Assembly: GCF_025961225.1 (NCBI RefSeq)
Contig: NZ_JAOQNG010000010.1
Location: 1,354,501 to 1,418,500, forward strand
Length of the DNA stretch: 64,000 bases
From: Azospirillum canadense
Lineage (GTDB): Bacteria > Pseudomonadota > Alphaproteobacteria > Azospirillales > Azospirillaceae
Reading direction: 5' to 3'
Positions within the stretch are counted from its first letter, which is position 1. The number at the start of each line of letters is the position of its first letter. Below are positions 48,859-58,200 of this stretch, in pieces. The notes under the pieces were generated by a model. The model did no database searches. It saw nothing but the letters and a program-made list of their open reading frames with translations, and had not been told where the DNA came from. The translations under genes were made by a program, and so were the position numbers.

Positions 48859-50433
48859 ATGGGGGTCGGCGGAATCGTGGGCTGGTGCGCAATCCCCGCC
48901 GTTGCTTGGCCCTGGATCCGGTCTTTGCTCCCCACCCTGGCGCTGGTGCTGGCCGGGCTGGGAACGCCGCTCGCCACCGCCCGGGCGGAGCCGTTCCGCT
49001 TCACCCTTCTCTACGCCCACAGCACGACCGAGTTGGAGGACACGCAGGGGCGCGGCGGGATCGCGCGGCTGGCGACGTTGATCCAGAGGGAACGCGCCGC
49101 CCACGACACGGTGCTGGTGCTGCACGGCGGGCAGTCCCTGGCGCCATCGGTGCTGTCCTTCTACGACCAGGGCGCCCACGTCATCGACCTGCTGAACGGG
49201 CTGGGCATCGACGCCATGGCCGCGCTGAACCGGGAATTCCACCACGGCGACGACACGCTGATGACGCGCGCCTTCGCGGCGAACTTCCCGCTGGTGACCA
49301 CCAACGCGGTCGATCGCGCGACCGGCAAGCCGCTGGACGGGCTGGAGAGCGCGGTCGTGCTCGACGCCGGCCCCTACAAGATCGGCGTGCTGGCCGCTAC
49401 GCCGGCGCAGACGAAGGAGACCACCCGCTCCGGCCGCACGGAATTCCGCGACCCGGTCCGCGCCGTGGCCGACAAGGCCCGGGAGCTGCGCGCCCAGGGC
49501 GTGGACCTGATCGTCACCATGACGGCCAATTCGGGCAACACCCACCGCGACGTCATCGCCGCCCGCGCCGCCGACATCGTGCTGTACCAGGACCGGGGAC
49601 GCGCCGTCGGCGTGGAGTATGACGGGAAGTATCTCGCCGCGACGGTGGAGGCGCAGGCGGCCTGGGTGCTCGCGCTGGACATCGCAATCGAGCGCGGCGC
49701 AATCGACCGCGGCGCCAAGGCCGGCACCGTGTGGAGCGCCGGGGTGCGCGCCATCGACACCGCGCCGATCCCGCCGGACAGCGCGGTGGACAGCCGCGCC
49801 AAGGCCTATCTGGCGCGGCTCGACGGCATGCTCGGCATGCAGGTCGGACGGCTGGAAGCCCCGGTGGACACGCGGCGGGAGGCGGTGCGCGGCGGGGAGA
49901 ACGCCTTCGCCAACGCGCTGGCCGACGCGCTGCGCGCCGCGATGGAGGCCGACGTGGCGCTGGTCAACGGCGGCACCATCCGCGGCGACCGGCAGTATGC
50001 GGCCGGCACGCTGTGGACCCGCCGCGACATCCAGACCGAAATTCCCTACCACGACACCGCCGTCCTTCTGGAGGTCACGGGGCAGCAGCTGCGCGACGCG
50101 CTGGAGTCCGGCTATTCGGGAATCGAACAGGCGCAGGGCCGCTTCCCGCACCTGTCCAACGCCCGCGTCCTGGTCGACGCGTCGCGGCCCGCCGGCCAGC
50201 GCATCGTGGAGCTGACCATCGGCGGAAAACCGGTGGACCCCGCGGCGCGCTACCGCCTGGCGACCGGCAGCTACATCGCCCAGGGCAGCGACGGCTACAC
50301 CGCGCTCGTCGCGGCGCCGCGTCTCGTGGACGACCGCGACGCGGACTTCCTCTCCACCATCCTGGCCGACCAGATCGCCCGGACGGGCAGCTTCGCGCCG
50401 CGCCTCGACGGGCGTCTCACGGTGAAGCGGTAA
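48859..50433 (+). CDS. 5'-nucleotidase-like exported protein with degenerate metal site
   Basis: A 524-residue protein with an N-terminal hydrophobic signal segment (about 20-43, ending ATARA). Residues 47-280 align with the metallophosphatase domain of periplasmic 5'-nucleotidases, but the metal ligands are replaced. The usual NDxH is AHSTTE (His54 region), GD is GGQS (Gln92) and NHEFD is NREFH (124-128). The later LTH and GHxH positions read MTANS and LYQDR. The C-terminal nucleotide-specificity domain is well kept (NGGTIRGDRQYAAG, EIPYHDT, GSDGYTAL). It is probably not a phosphatase. A histidine kinase gene follows after 9 bases. The start is supported by AGGAGGA. Confidence 0.82.
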   Translation: MGVGGIVGWCAIPAVAWPWIRSLLPTLALVLAGLGTPLATARAEPFRFTLLYAHSTTELEDTQGRGGIARLATLIQRERAAHDTVLVLHGGQSLAPSVLSFYDQGAHVIDLLNGLGIDAMAALNREFHHGDDTLMTRAFAANFPLVTTNAVDRATGKPLDGLESAVVLDAGPYKIGVLAATPAQTKETTRSGRTEFRDPVRAVADKARELRAQGVDLIVTMTANSGNTHRDVIAARAADIVLYQDRGRAVGVEYDGKYLAATVEAQAAWVLALDIAIERGAIDRGAKAGTVWSAGVRAIDTAPIPPDSAVDSRAKAYLARLDGMLGMQVGRLEAPVDTRREAVRGGENAFANALADALRAAMEADVALVNGGTIRGDRQYAAGTLWTRRDIQTEIPYHDTAVLLEVTGQQLRDALESGYSGIEQAQGRFPHLSNARVLVDASRPAGQRIVELTIGGKPVDPAARYRLATGSYIAQGSDGYTALVAAPRLVDDRDADFLSTILADQIARTGSFAPRLDGRLTVKR

Positions 50434-50442
50434 GCCGCCCGG

Positions 50443-52965
50443 ATGGAAGCCCTGCCACCTCCCCTGTCCCATCCCCAGGCCCGCCGCCCCATCCGCGACC
50501 CCGGCGACGGCCCGGCGACCGCGGCGGTCCCGCCCCGCCCGCCGGAGCGGCGGGCCGGCATCGTGCTGCGCATCACCATCGGCCTGTCGGTCATGGCGAT
50601 GCTGGTGCTGCTGATCGGCGGTGTCTCGATCTCCTCCTTCCGGCTGCTGCGCGGGGAGGTGTCGTCGCTGTCGACGACAACCCTGCCGGAGGTCGTCGCC
50701 GCGGCGGAATTGCGTGGGTCGCTGCAGCAGCTGGTCGCGCGGCTTCCCGGGCTGGCCGGGGCCGCGACCATGCCGCAGCGCCGGGGCGTCCACGACGAGT
50801 TGGTGCACGAGCTGGAGTTCCTGAGCAAGCTGGTGGACCGCGTCGCCGCGCTGCAAAAGGCCGGCGCCGAACAAAAGCCCAATGAGCAAAAAGCCGGAGG
50901 CGGGGAGCGGGAGGACGGCGACGCCGGGGATGCCCGCCTTCTCGACCAGGTGCGGTCCACGCTGGTGATCCTGGCGGCCACCGTGGCTGACCTGAACGCG
51001 GAGGTCGGCCGCCAGATCCTGGCCGGCGACCGTCAGGCCGAGGCCATCCGCTCGCTCGCCCGCATGGCGGAGGCTCTGGAACAGCTGCCCGGGCCGGAGG
51101 GGCCGAACGCGCCCGCCATCACCCCCGGCTCCGCCCCTGGCCCGGCCCCTGCGGCCTGGGCCGTGCGGACCGGCGCGCTGATGGCGCGGGCGGCGGGCGC
51201 CGTGCAGCTCGACCACCTGAACCGCCTGCGGACGGAGCGGGTGGTGGCCGAACGCACGCTGGCCGACCTCGGCCGCATCGCCGCGAGCACGCCCGATCCC
51301 GACAGCGCCGCCATGGAACGAATCCGCGGCGCGCTGGACCGCATCCTGGTCGCCCCCGGCGGCCTGTTCGACAGCTCCGCCGAACGGCTCCAGGCGCGCA
51401 ACCGGGCCCAGGCCCTGTTCGGCCAGTCCCGCGTGCTGGTGGAGACGGTGGACCGGTCCACCCGCGCGCTGTTCGACGCGCTGAACGACCGCACGACGCA
51501 GCGCACCGAGGCACTGACGACCCTGATCACCGACCGCACCCGGGCGGTGATGGCGCTGGGCGGCGCCTCCGTCCTGCTGGCGATCGGCGTCTACCTGTTC
51601 TTCCAGCGCTTCCTGACCTCGCGGCTGGTCGCGCTCAACGGCGCGGTTTTGGCGCGCCTGTCCGGCAGCGCCGCCGCCATCCCGGCGGAAGGCGACGACG
51701 AGATCACCGACATCGGCGCCTCCATCCGCTACTTCATCGAAGAGATCGACCGCCGCCAGCGCGACCTCGCCGACAAGGAGCGGCGATTCCGCGACCTGGT
51801 GGAGGGATCGATCCAAGGCATCGTCATCCACCGCGACTTCCGGCCGCTCTACGCCAACGACGCCTTCGCCCTGATGCTGGGGACCAACCCCGGCCGGGCG
51901 CTGGCCCTGTCGTCGGTGCTCGACCTCATCCCCAACGCGGAACGCGCGCTGGTCGAGACGAACTACTACCACATCCTGGAAACCGGGCAGCCGAGCGAGC
52001 GGCGGCGCCTGCGCGCCTTCCGCTTCGACGGGACAGAGCTGTGGATCGAGCTGACCAGCCGCCGCGTCGACTGGATGGGGGAACCCGCCGTGCAGTCCGT
52101 GGTGGTCGACGTGACGCGCGAGGTGGAGGCGGAGGCCGCGCTGCGCCGGTCGCGCGACGCGGCGGAGCAGGCCCTGCGCGAGTTGAAGGAGACGCAGGCG
52201 AGCCTGATCCAGGCGGAGAAGATGGCCTCGCTCGGCCAGCTCGTCGCCGGCGTCGCGCACGAGGTCAACACGCCCATCGGGATCACCATCACCGGCGCCT
52301 CCCAGCTGGTCGTCCTGATCGACGAACTGGCCCAGAAGCACGCGGACGGCACGATCAAGCGCTCCGACTTCCAGCGGTTCCTGACCGACGGTCGGGAGAT
52401 GGCGCGGCTGATCCTCGCCAACGGCACCCGCGCCGCCGACCTGGTGCAGAGCTTCAAGATGGTCGCCGTGGACCAGTCGAGCGACGAGCGCCGCCGCTTC
52501 GAACTGAAAAGCTACGTCGACGAGCTGTTGCGCAGCCTGCGGCCGACCTACAAGGACCTGAAGGGGCTGGACATCGCCGTGGACAGCCCGGAGGGGCTGG
52601 AGTTCGACAGCTACCCGGGCGCCCTGTCGCAGGTGCTGACCAACCTGATCATCAACGCGCTGACCCACGCCTTCACCCCGGACCAGCCGGGACGCATCGC
52701 CATCTCCGCACGGGCCCTGACGCCCGACATGGTGGAGCTGGAGGTCGCCGACGACGGCATCGGCATCCCCGCCGGCATCCAGCCGAAGATCTTCGACCCC
52801 TTCTTCACCACCCGGCGCGGCCGCGGCGGCAGCGGGTTGGGGCTGCACATCGTCTACAACCTGGTGACCGGCACGCTGCGCGGGACCATCGCCGTGGCCA
52901 GCGTCCCCGGCGAGGGCACCCGCTTCACCCTGCGCCTGCCCCGCGTCGCCCCGGCCGCGCCCTAA
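50443..52965 (+). CDS. Membrane sensor histidine kinase with large periplasmic and PAS domains
   Basis: 840 residues. A Pro-rich cytoplasmic start is followed by the first membrane helix (about 40-64), a mainly helical periplasmic domain of about 300 residues, a second membrane helix (about 367-388), a HAMP-like stretch, a PAS domain (about 447-570) and the kinase core. Phosphoacceptor His606 lies in AGVAHEVNTPIGI, the N-box is LTNLIINALTHAF and the G-boxes are VADDGIGIP and GGSGLGLHIVYNL. No response regulator lies nearby. The gene starts 9 bases after the nucleotidase-like exported protein, which could act as its periplasmic binding partner. Its stop codon lies in a palindromic element. Confidence 0.88.
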   Translation: MEALPPPLSHPQARRPIRDPGDGPATAAVPPRPPERRAGIVLRITIGLSVMAMLVLLIGGVSISSFRLLRGEVSSLSTTTLPEVVAAAELRGSLQQLVARLPGLAGAATMPQRRGVHDELVHELEFLSKLVDRVAALQKAGAEQKPNEQKAGGGEREDGDAGDARLLDQVRSTLVILAATVADLNAEVGRQILAGDRQAEAIRSLARMAEALEQLPGPEGPNAPAITPGSAPGPAPAAWAVRTGALMARAAGAVQLDHLNRLRTERVVAERTLADLGRIAASTPDPDSAAMERIRGALDRILVAPGGLFDSSAERLQARNRAQALFGQSRVLVETVDRSTRALFDALNDRTTQRTEALTTLITDRTRAVMALGGASVLLAIGVYLFFQRFLTSRLVALNGAVLARLSGSAAAIPAEGDDEITDIGASIRYFIEEIDRRQRDLADKERRFRDLVEGSIQGIVIHRDFRPLYANDAFALMLGTNPGRALALSSVLDLIPNAERALVETNYYHILETGQPSERRRLRAFRFDGTELWIELTSRRVDWMGEPAVQSVVVDVTREVEAEAALRRSRDAAEQALRELKETQASLIQAEKMASLGQLVAGVAHEVNTPIGITITGASQLVVLIDELAQKHADGTIKRSDFQRFLTDGREMARLILANGTRAADLVQSFKMVAVDQSSDERRRFELKSYVDELLRSLRPTYKDLKGLDIAVDSPEGLEFDSYPGALSQVLTNLIINALTHAFTPDQPGRIAISARALTPDMVELEVADDGIGIPAGIQPKIFDPFFTTRRGRGGSGLGLHIVYNLVTGTLRGTIAVASVPGEGTRFTLRLPRVAPAAP

Positions 52966-53155
52966 AGCGGATTGCAATCCGCTTTGGGCCGCGACGGCGG
53001 TCCCGGCCGCCAGCCTTTTGTTCAGACATTGGCGGCCGAAGCCCGGCCTCTCGCGGGAACTTCGTTCCCGCGAGAGGCAGGCGGATGCCACAGGCTTCCG
53101 CTGAGAGCCGGCGAATGAGGCCATATGAATCTAAAGCGAATGCAAATTCGCTTTA
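52964..53155. repeat. Composite palindromic element, about 190 bases
   Basis: The left end is a perfect 22-base palindrome, AAAGCGGATTGCAATCCGCTTT (52964-52985, given here as one 20-plus unit in two halves AAAGCGGATTG/CAATCCGCTTT). The right end is a near-copy with arms TAAAGCGAAT/ATTCGCTTTA (53132-53155). The middle holds a perfect 15-base-pair hairpin GCCTCTCGCGGGAAC/GTTCCCGCGAGAGGC (53046-53078). Similar ends on both sides suggest a non-autonomous mobile element. It overlaps the kinase stop codon. Confidence 0.65.
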
Positions 53156-53173
53156 ATCCGGATCATCGCGGTA

Positions 53174-53506
53174 TCAGAGCACCTCGCCTTCGAACCAATG
53201 GCGCCCGTGGCGGTCCTCCACCTCAATGACCCAGACGTCGGGGTCGTAGCGGGTCTGGCGCGCGATGTAGGCGTCGGCCGTCGCCTCGTCCACCGGGTCG
53301 GCGCCGGTGCCGCGCGACCAGCGCAGCCGCGACTCGTCGCGCACCTGGACCAGCACCTGGAAGGTCCGGTTGAGGCGGTTCAGCTTCAGGATGACGGTGC
53401 CGCGGCTGGGATCGCCCTTGCGCAGCACCATCATCGAGACGCCCTGCGAGTCGGCGGTGCGGATGTGCGCCATCACCCAGAGATGCGTCGGCAGGCGGTC
53501 GTCCAT
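53174..53506 (-). CDS. DUF1491 family protein
   Basis: A 110-residue protein matching DUF1491, a family found mainly in alphaproteobacteria. It has the typical opening RLPTHLWVMAHIRTADSQG, the middle RKGDPSRGTVILKLNRL and the ending AYIARQTRYDPDVWVIEVED. No catalytic motif, signal peptide or membrane segment is present, and the family has no established role. The start is ATG 53506. It diverges from the TPR/glycosyltransferase-like gene across 66 bases. Confidence 0.85.
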   Translation of the reverse strand: MDDRLPTHLWVMAHIRTADSQGVSMMVLRKGDPSRGTVILKLNRLNRTFQVLVQVRDESRLRWSRGTGADPVDEATADAYIARQTRYDPDVWVIEVEDRHGRHWFEGEVL

Positions 53507-53572
53507 GTTGCTTTCCGGTTGTTGAGGATGGCAGGGCTCGCCTTCGGCTGAGGCCCGGTGTAGACAACGCTC

Positions 53573-55006
53573 ATGGCGACTCTCCTGGACGCTCTCGACG
53601 CAGCCGTCAACCACCACATGTCCGGCCGCCTCATCGAGGCGGCGGCGCTCTACCGGCTCGTGCTGTCGGTGGAGCCCGCCCAGCCCGTCGCGCTGCACCT
53701 GCTGGGCGTGCTGAAGGCGCAGCGCGGCGCCTTCGAGGCCGCCGTCCCGCCGCTGTGCCGCTCGCTCCGCCTGCGGCCGGAGGCGGCGCAGCTCTGGGCG
53801 CATCAGGCCGGCGTGCTGCGGGCGCTCGCCCGTCCGGAGGAGGCCGCCGCCGCCGCCCGGCTGGCGCTGGCGCTCGACCCGGCGCTGGACGACGCGCTCG
53901 ACCATCTCGGCGCCGCGCAGCACGCGCTGGCGGCCTACGATCCGGCGCGGGCGTGGCTGGCGCGCGCGGCGCGGCTGCGGCCCGGCCATCCCGACACGCT
54001 GCTGAACTTGGGCACCGTGCTCCGCGACCAACGCCGGTTCGTCGAGGCGGAGGCCTGCTTCGACGCGGCGCTCGCGCTGCGGCCGAACCACGCCGAAACG
54101 CAACTGGCCCGCGCCGTCGGGCACCTGGTGCGGGGCGACCTGCGGACCGGCTGGGAAGGGTTCGAGTGGCGCTGGCGTCGCTTCCCCACGCCGCCCTGGG
54201 CCGGCGAGCCGGCCGGGGAGTCGCTGGAGGGCCGGACCATCCTGCTGCACGCGGAGCAAGGCTTCGGCGACACCATCCAGTTCGCCCGCTACGCGCCGCT
54301 GGTGGCGCAGGCCGGCGGGCGCGTGGTGCTGGAGGTCCACCCCCTGCTGGTCCGCCTGCTGAAGCCGCTGGAAGTGGCGGCGCCCAACCTCCGCGTCGTG
54401 GAACAGGGCCCGGAGCCGACGCCCCACGACCTTCATTGCCCGCTGATGAGCCTGCCGCGCGCCTTCGGCACCGACCTGGGGAGCGTCCCCACACAGGCAT
54501 CCTACCTGTCCGCCGACCCGGAGGACGCCGCGCGCCAGGGCGGCCGCTTCGCCGCGGAAGGGGCCTTCCGCGTCGGCCTTGTCTGGGCTGGCAACCCGAA
54601 GCACCGCAACGACCGCAACCGCTCCATCGCCGTGGGCCGGCTGGGGCCGCTCCTATCGGTGCCGGGGGTGCGCGTCTTCAGCCTGCAGACCGGCGATGCG
54701 CGGGACCAACTGCCGCCGGGCGTGCCGGACCTGATCGAGGGCGTGCGCGACTTCGCCGACACCGCGGCGATCCTCAGCCATCTCGACCTCGTCATCGCGG
54801 TGGACACGGCGATCGTCCATCTGGCCGGCGCGCTCGGCGTGCCGACCTGGCTGCTGCTGCCCTACGCGCCGGACTGGCGCTGGCTGCTCGACCGCGCCGA
54901 CAGCCCTTGGTACCCGTCGCTCCGCCTGTTCCGGCAACCCCGTCCCGGCGACTGGGACACGGTCCTGGCGACCGTCGCCGACGCGCTGGCACACCGCGCC
55001 CCATAG
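53573..55006 (+). CDS. TPR protein with glycosyltransferase family 9-like C-terminal domain
   Basis: 477 residues. About 1-200 are TPR helices (AAALYRLVLSVEPAQPVALH, LLNLGTVLRDQRRFVEAEAC, with Pro at the repeat ends). Residues about 235-470 resemble the C-terminal half of GT-B glycosyltransferases of the heptosyltransferase kind (LVWAGNPKHRNDRNRSI, DTAAILSHLDLVIAVDTAIV, HLAGALGVPTWLLLP). Proteins of this architecture often lie near flagellar genes, and Azospirillum-type polar flagellins are glycosylated. A role in flagellar glycosylation is inferred from its place directly before flgE. Confidence 0.78.
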   Translation: MATLLDALDAAVNHHMSGRLIEAAALYRLVLSVEPAQPVALHLLGVLKAQRGAFEAAVPPLCRSLRLRPEAAQLWAHQAGVLRALARPEEAAAAARLALALDPALDDALDHLGAAQHALAAYDPARAWLARAARLRPGHPDTLLNLGTVLRDQRRFVEAEACFDAALALRPNHAETQLARAVGHLVRGDLRTGWEGFEWRWRRFPTPPWAGEPAGESLEGRTILLHAEQGFGDTIQFARYAPLVAQAGGRVVLEVHPLLVRLLKPLEVAAPNLRVVEQGPEPTPHDLHCPLMSLPRAFGTDLGSVPTQASYLSADPEDAARQGGRFAAEGAFRVGLVWAGNPKHRNDRNRSIAVGRLGPLLSVPGVRVFSLQTGDARDQLPPGVPDLIEGVRDFADTAAILSHLDLVIAVDTAIVHLAGALGVPTWLLLPYAPDWRWLLDRADSPWYPSLRLFRQPRPGDWDTVLATVADALAHRAP

Positions 55007-55010
55007 GCCC

Positions 55011-55044
55011 GTAGATTGGGTGGAGCGCAGCGCAACCCAACACA
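55011..55044. repeat. GTAGGTTGGGTGG family repeat (single arm)
   Basis: GTAGATTGGGTGGAGCGCAG is followed by CGCAACCCAACACAC, 5 bases after the stop of the TPR gene. It is related to the repeats at 23712, 30055 and 48473. Confidence 0.7.
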
Positions 55045-55197
55045 CTTCGCGATGCGAACCCACAGATCCGGACACGCCGGGCGTGCGGGAGCTTTCTTCC
55101 CCCTCCCTTGCCGGGGACGCTAGGCGAAAAATTCCCAGCGCCCGGCAAAAACCGTCTCCACGCTTGAAAATCAACGGGTTGCCGCGCTCCCCAGGGT

Positions 55198-55212
55198 TGG
55201 CATCCGGCTTGC
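55198..55212 (+). promoter_or_regulatory. Sigma-54 (-24/-12) promoter of flgE
   Basis: TGGCAT-CCGGC-TTGC matches TGGCAC-N5-TTGC at all but one base with correct GG/GC spacing. Transcription would begin near 55224, giving a leader of about 38 bases to the flgE ATG. Sigma-54 control of hook genes is known in many flagellated proteobacteria. Confidence 0.75.
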
Positions 55213-55261
55213 TTGGGAGGGTGCCAAGACACATGCACCTTCTTCGTGGAGATCCCTGGCC

Positions 55262-58200
55262 ATGAGCATCTTCGGTTCGATGACCACCGCCGTCCTCGGC
55301 CTGAGCGCGCAGTCGAAGGCCCTCGGTCACATCTCTGACAACATCGCCAACGCCTCGACGAACGGCTACAAGCGGGTCAACACGGCGTTCGAGACGCTGG
55401 TGCTGCAATCCAACCAGCGCCTGCACGAACCGGGCGGCGTCACCGCCGCCCCCGTCTTCATGAACAACATCCAGGGCAACCTGACCCAGGTGCAGAGCGC
55501 GACCAACGCCGCCATCCAGGGCCAGGGCTTCTTCAGCGTGTCCAAGCTGAGCCGCGGCCTGACCGGCCCCGGCCAGCAGGGCGAGACGGTGCAGACCCAG
55601 ACCGGCACGCTGAACGCCGACAACGTCTACTACACCCGCGTCGGCGACTTCGAGCTGGACAAGAACCGCTACCTGGTGAACAGCGCGGGCTTCGCGCTGA
55701 ACGGCTGGGGCGTCGACGACACCACCGGCCAGCTGAAGAAGGACGTGGTGCAGCCGCTCCAGGTCAACACCCTGACCGACAAGCCGCAGCCGACCAACAA
55801 CATCACGCTCGGCGCCAACCTGCCGGCCACGCCCACGCCGGGCGTGCCGATCCCGTCGTCCAGCATTCAGGTGTACGACACGCAGGGCAACGCGCGGACC
55901 ATCCAGTTCAACTGGCGTCAGGACAGCTCGAACGTCTGGCGTCTCGGCATCGACGCGCCCGGCAGCGTCACGAAGCCGGTCGACGGCACCATCACGGGCA
56001 GCCCGGCAACCATGAGCGCCGGCGTCAAGACGGCCGGGCAGACCGCCGTGGCCCAGGAAAGCAAGGTCCTGCTCAACGGCACGACATCCTCTTACCCGTC
56101 CACCGTGACCCTCAACGGGCAGACGAATTTCTATCCGGACGGAACGTCGCAGGACAACATCCGTGTCGGTGACGTTTACTCGCTGACCATCAAAGGCCCG
56201 ACCCCCATCACCGTGTCGATCGGTCCGCTCACGGTCGGCGGCGCCAACGACATCGCGAACTATCCCGACTACAAGTCCATCGCGAACGCGTTGAAGGCCG
56301 CGGTTCCGTCCCCCTTCAAGGCCTCCATTCCGGATCCGAAGGACCCGCGCACGATCCAGATCACGACGGCGGAAGGCTATCCGGTCGACGTCACGGCGAG
56401 CTTCACCAACGCAACGCCGGTGCAGAGCACCATTGTGAGCGGCCCGACCACCAATCTGACGGGCAGTGCCTCCGGTACGCAGCAGAGCTATTACAACTTC
56501 TCCGCCGCCAACATCGATGTCGGCGACGAGTTCCGCGTCACCGTCGGCACCAAGACCTTCAGCGTGCGCGTCACCCAGAACTCCGACGACCTCGGTGCGG
56601 TGACGACCGGCACCTCGTCCATCAGCATTGCGAACGCCGCAAACATCAACGCGGTGGTTGCCCGCCTCGTCACCGTGATCAACAACGCTCCGGGATATTC
56701 CGGCTTGGCCGCCAATGGTGCGACCGCGTTGAAGGCGCCCGCTCCCGGCGTGCCCTTCGGCGGCACGGCCAACCAGCTCGTCCTCGGCAATGCAGCGTTC
56801 CCGACCTTTACGACGTCGGCGTCGCAAACGGACGCCAGTTCCACGCCGAACACGATGAAGGCCGCCACGCCGACGGCGGACACGACCTATACGCCGACCA
56901 CGACGACCCCTCTCGGCGTTCAGAACAGCACGATCGATTTCGGCAGCACGACGGCCTTGAAGGTGCCGGATGTCTATTCGCTCTCGATCGGCGGCAACAC
57001 CTACCGGGTGCCCGTCAGCTACCAGACGATCAACTCCCTGACGACGGCCGGCAATGGCAACGGCATTGATGGCGTCATTGCGGAACTGGTCAAGAAGATC
57101 AACCTCGACACCGCCAACAATGGCTTCACCGCGGCGGCGGGTGCCTCGGGCCAGATCAAGTTGGTGGCGGTCGCCGCCGCCCCCGTGGTCACCACCAGCG
57201 GCGAACGGTTCAACATCACGGCCACGGACAATGTGAGGGTCGGAGAGAAATACTCCGTCACCGTTGACAATGTCTCGTATGCCGTCGAAGTCACCGACGA
57301 CAACGTCACAACCATGGGCACGTTCGGCGGCGTCGCCAATGCGCTGGCCGCCAAGATCAACTCGGCCCGTCCCCAGGCGCCGGTGATCGCCACTGTGGTC
57401 AATTCCGAACTGAAGTTGACCGCGCGCACCGCCGGCACGCCCTTCCAGGTCGATCAGGAATACACGGCCGCCAGTTCCACCACGAACCAGGTCACCGGAC
57501 CAACGGTCAGCGCCCCGACGACCTCGCGCGGCGAGCAGCAGGACTTCACGTTCCCGCAAACGAAGATCGACATCGGCGACCGTTATACCGTGTCGATCGA
57601 CGGCTATCCGGTTTCCGTGCAGGTGAACGCCACCAACTACAGTTCCTTCAAGGATATGTCCGGCGTCGTGCAGGAACTGGCGAACTCCATCAATCGCACG
57701 ACAGGCCTGAACGTCATCGCGACGGCGACCGGTGGACGCCTGTCCATCACCCACAACACACCCAGCACCGGCCGCTTCGTCGCCACGGCCCATGTCGACG
57801 ATGCGTCCAGCGTCACCAACTCGCTCATCACCTCCACGACCACGTCGAACGTTCCCGGCATCCACCAGCAGCAGCAGGTGACCCTGGTCGGATCGCCGGG
57901 CGACGTGGGCGCGGAATACTCCGTCACCATCAACGGCACGCCGATCTCCTACAAGACCACCGGCACCGAAACGTCGATGGAAGACATCACGACCCAGCTT
58001 GCCAACACGATCAACAAGACGTCGCAGTACGTGACCGCCAGCGCCATCGGCAGCGTGCTGACCGTGGTCGCAAAGAACGCGAAGACCTCCAACGGCACGA
58101 ACGACAACGGCGAGTTCGACCTGAAGGTCGGCGCGACCGACGGCAAGACCCCGTCACACGTCAAGCTGACCTTCGGCACGGACGCCGACAACGTCGGCAC

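Noticed and set aside
48562..53124. A 1520-codon minus-strand open frame over the nucleotidase-like and kinase genes
   Set aside because: The product has only His/Gln/Arg/Gly-rich low-complexity sequence, while the plus strand encodes two recognisable proteins with good starts.
54653..57865. A 1070-codon minus-strand open frame over flgE
   Set aside because: The flgE frame has intact N- and C-terminal hook signatures. The antisense product is Gly/Arg/Val/Asp-rich with no family match.
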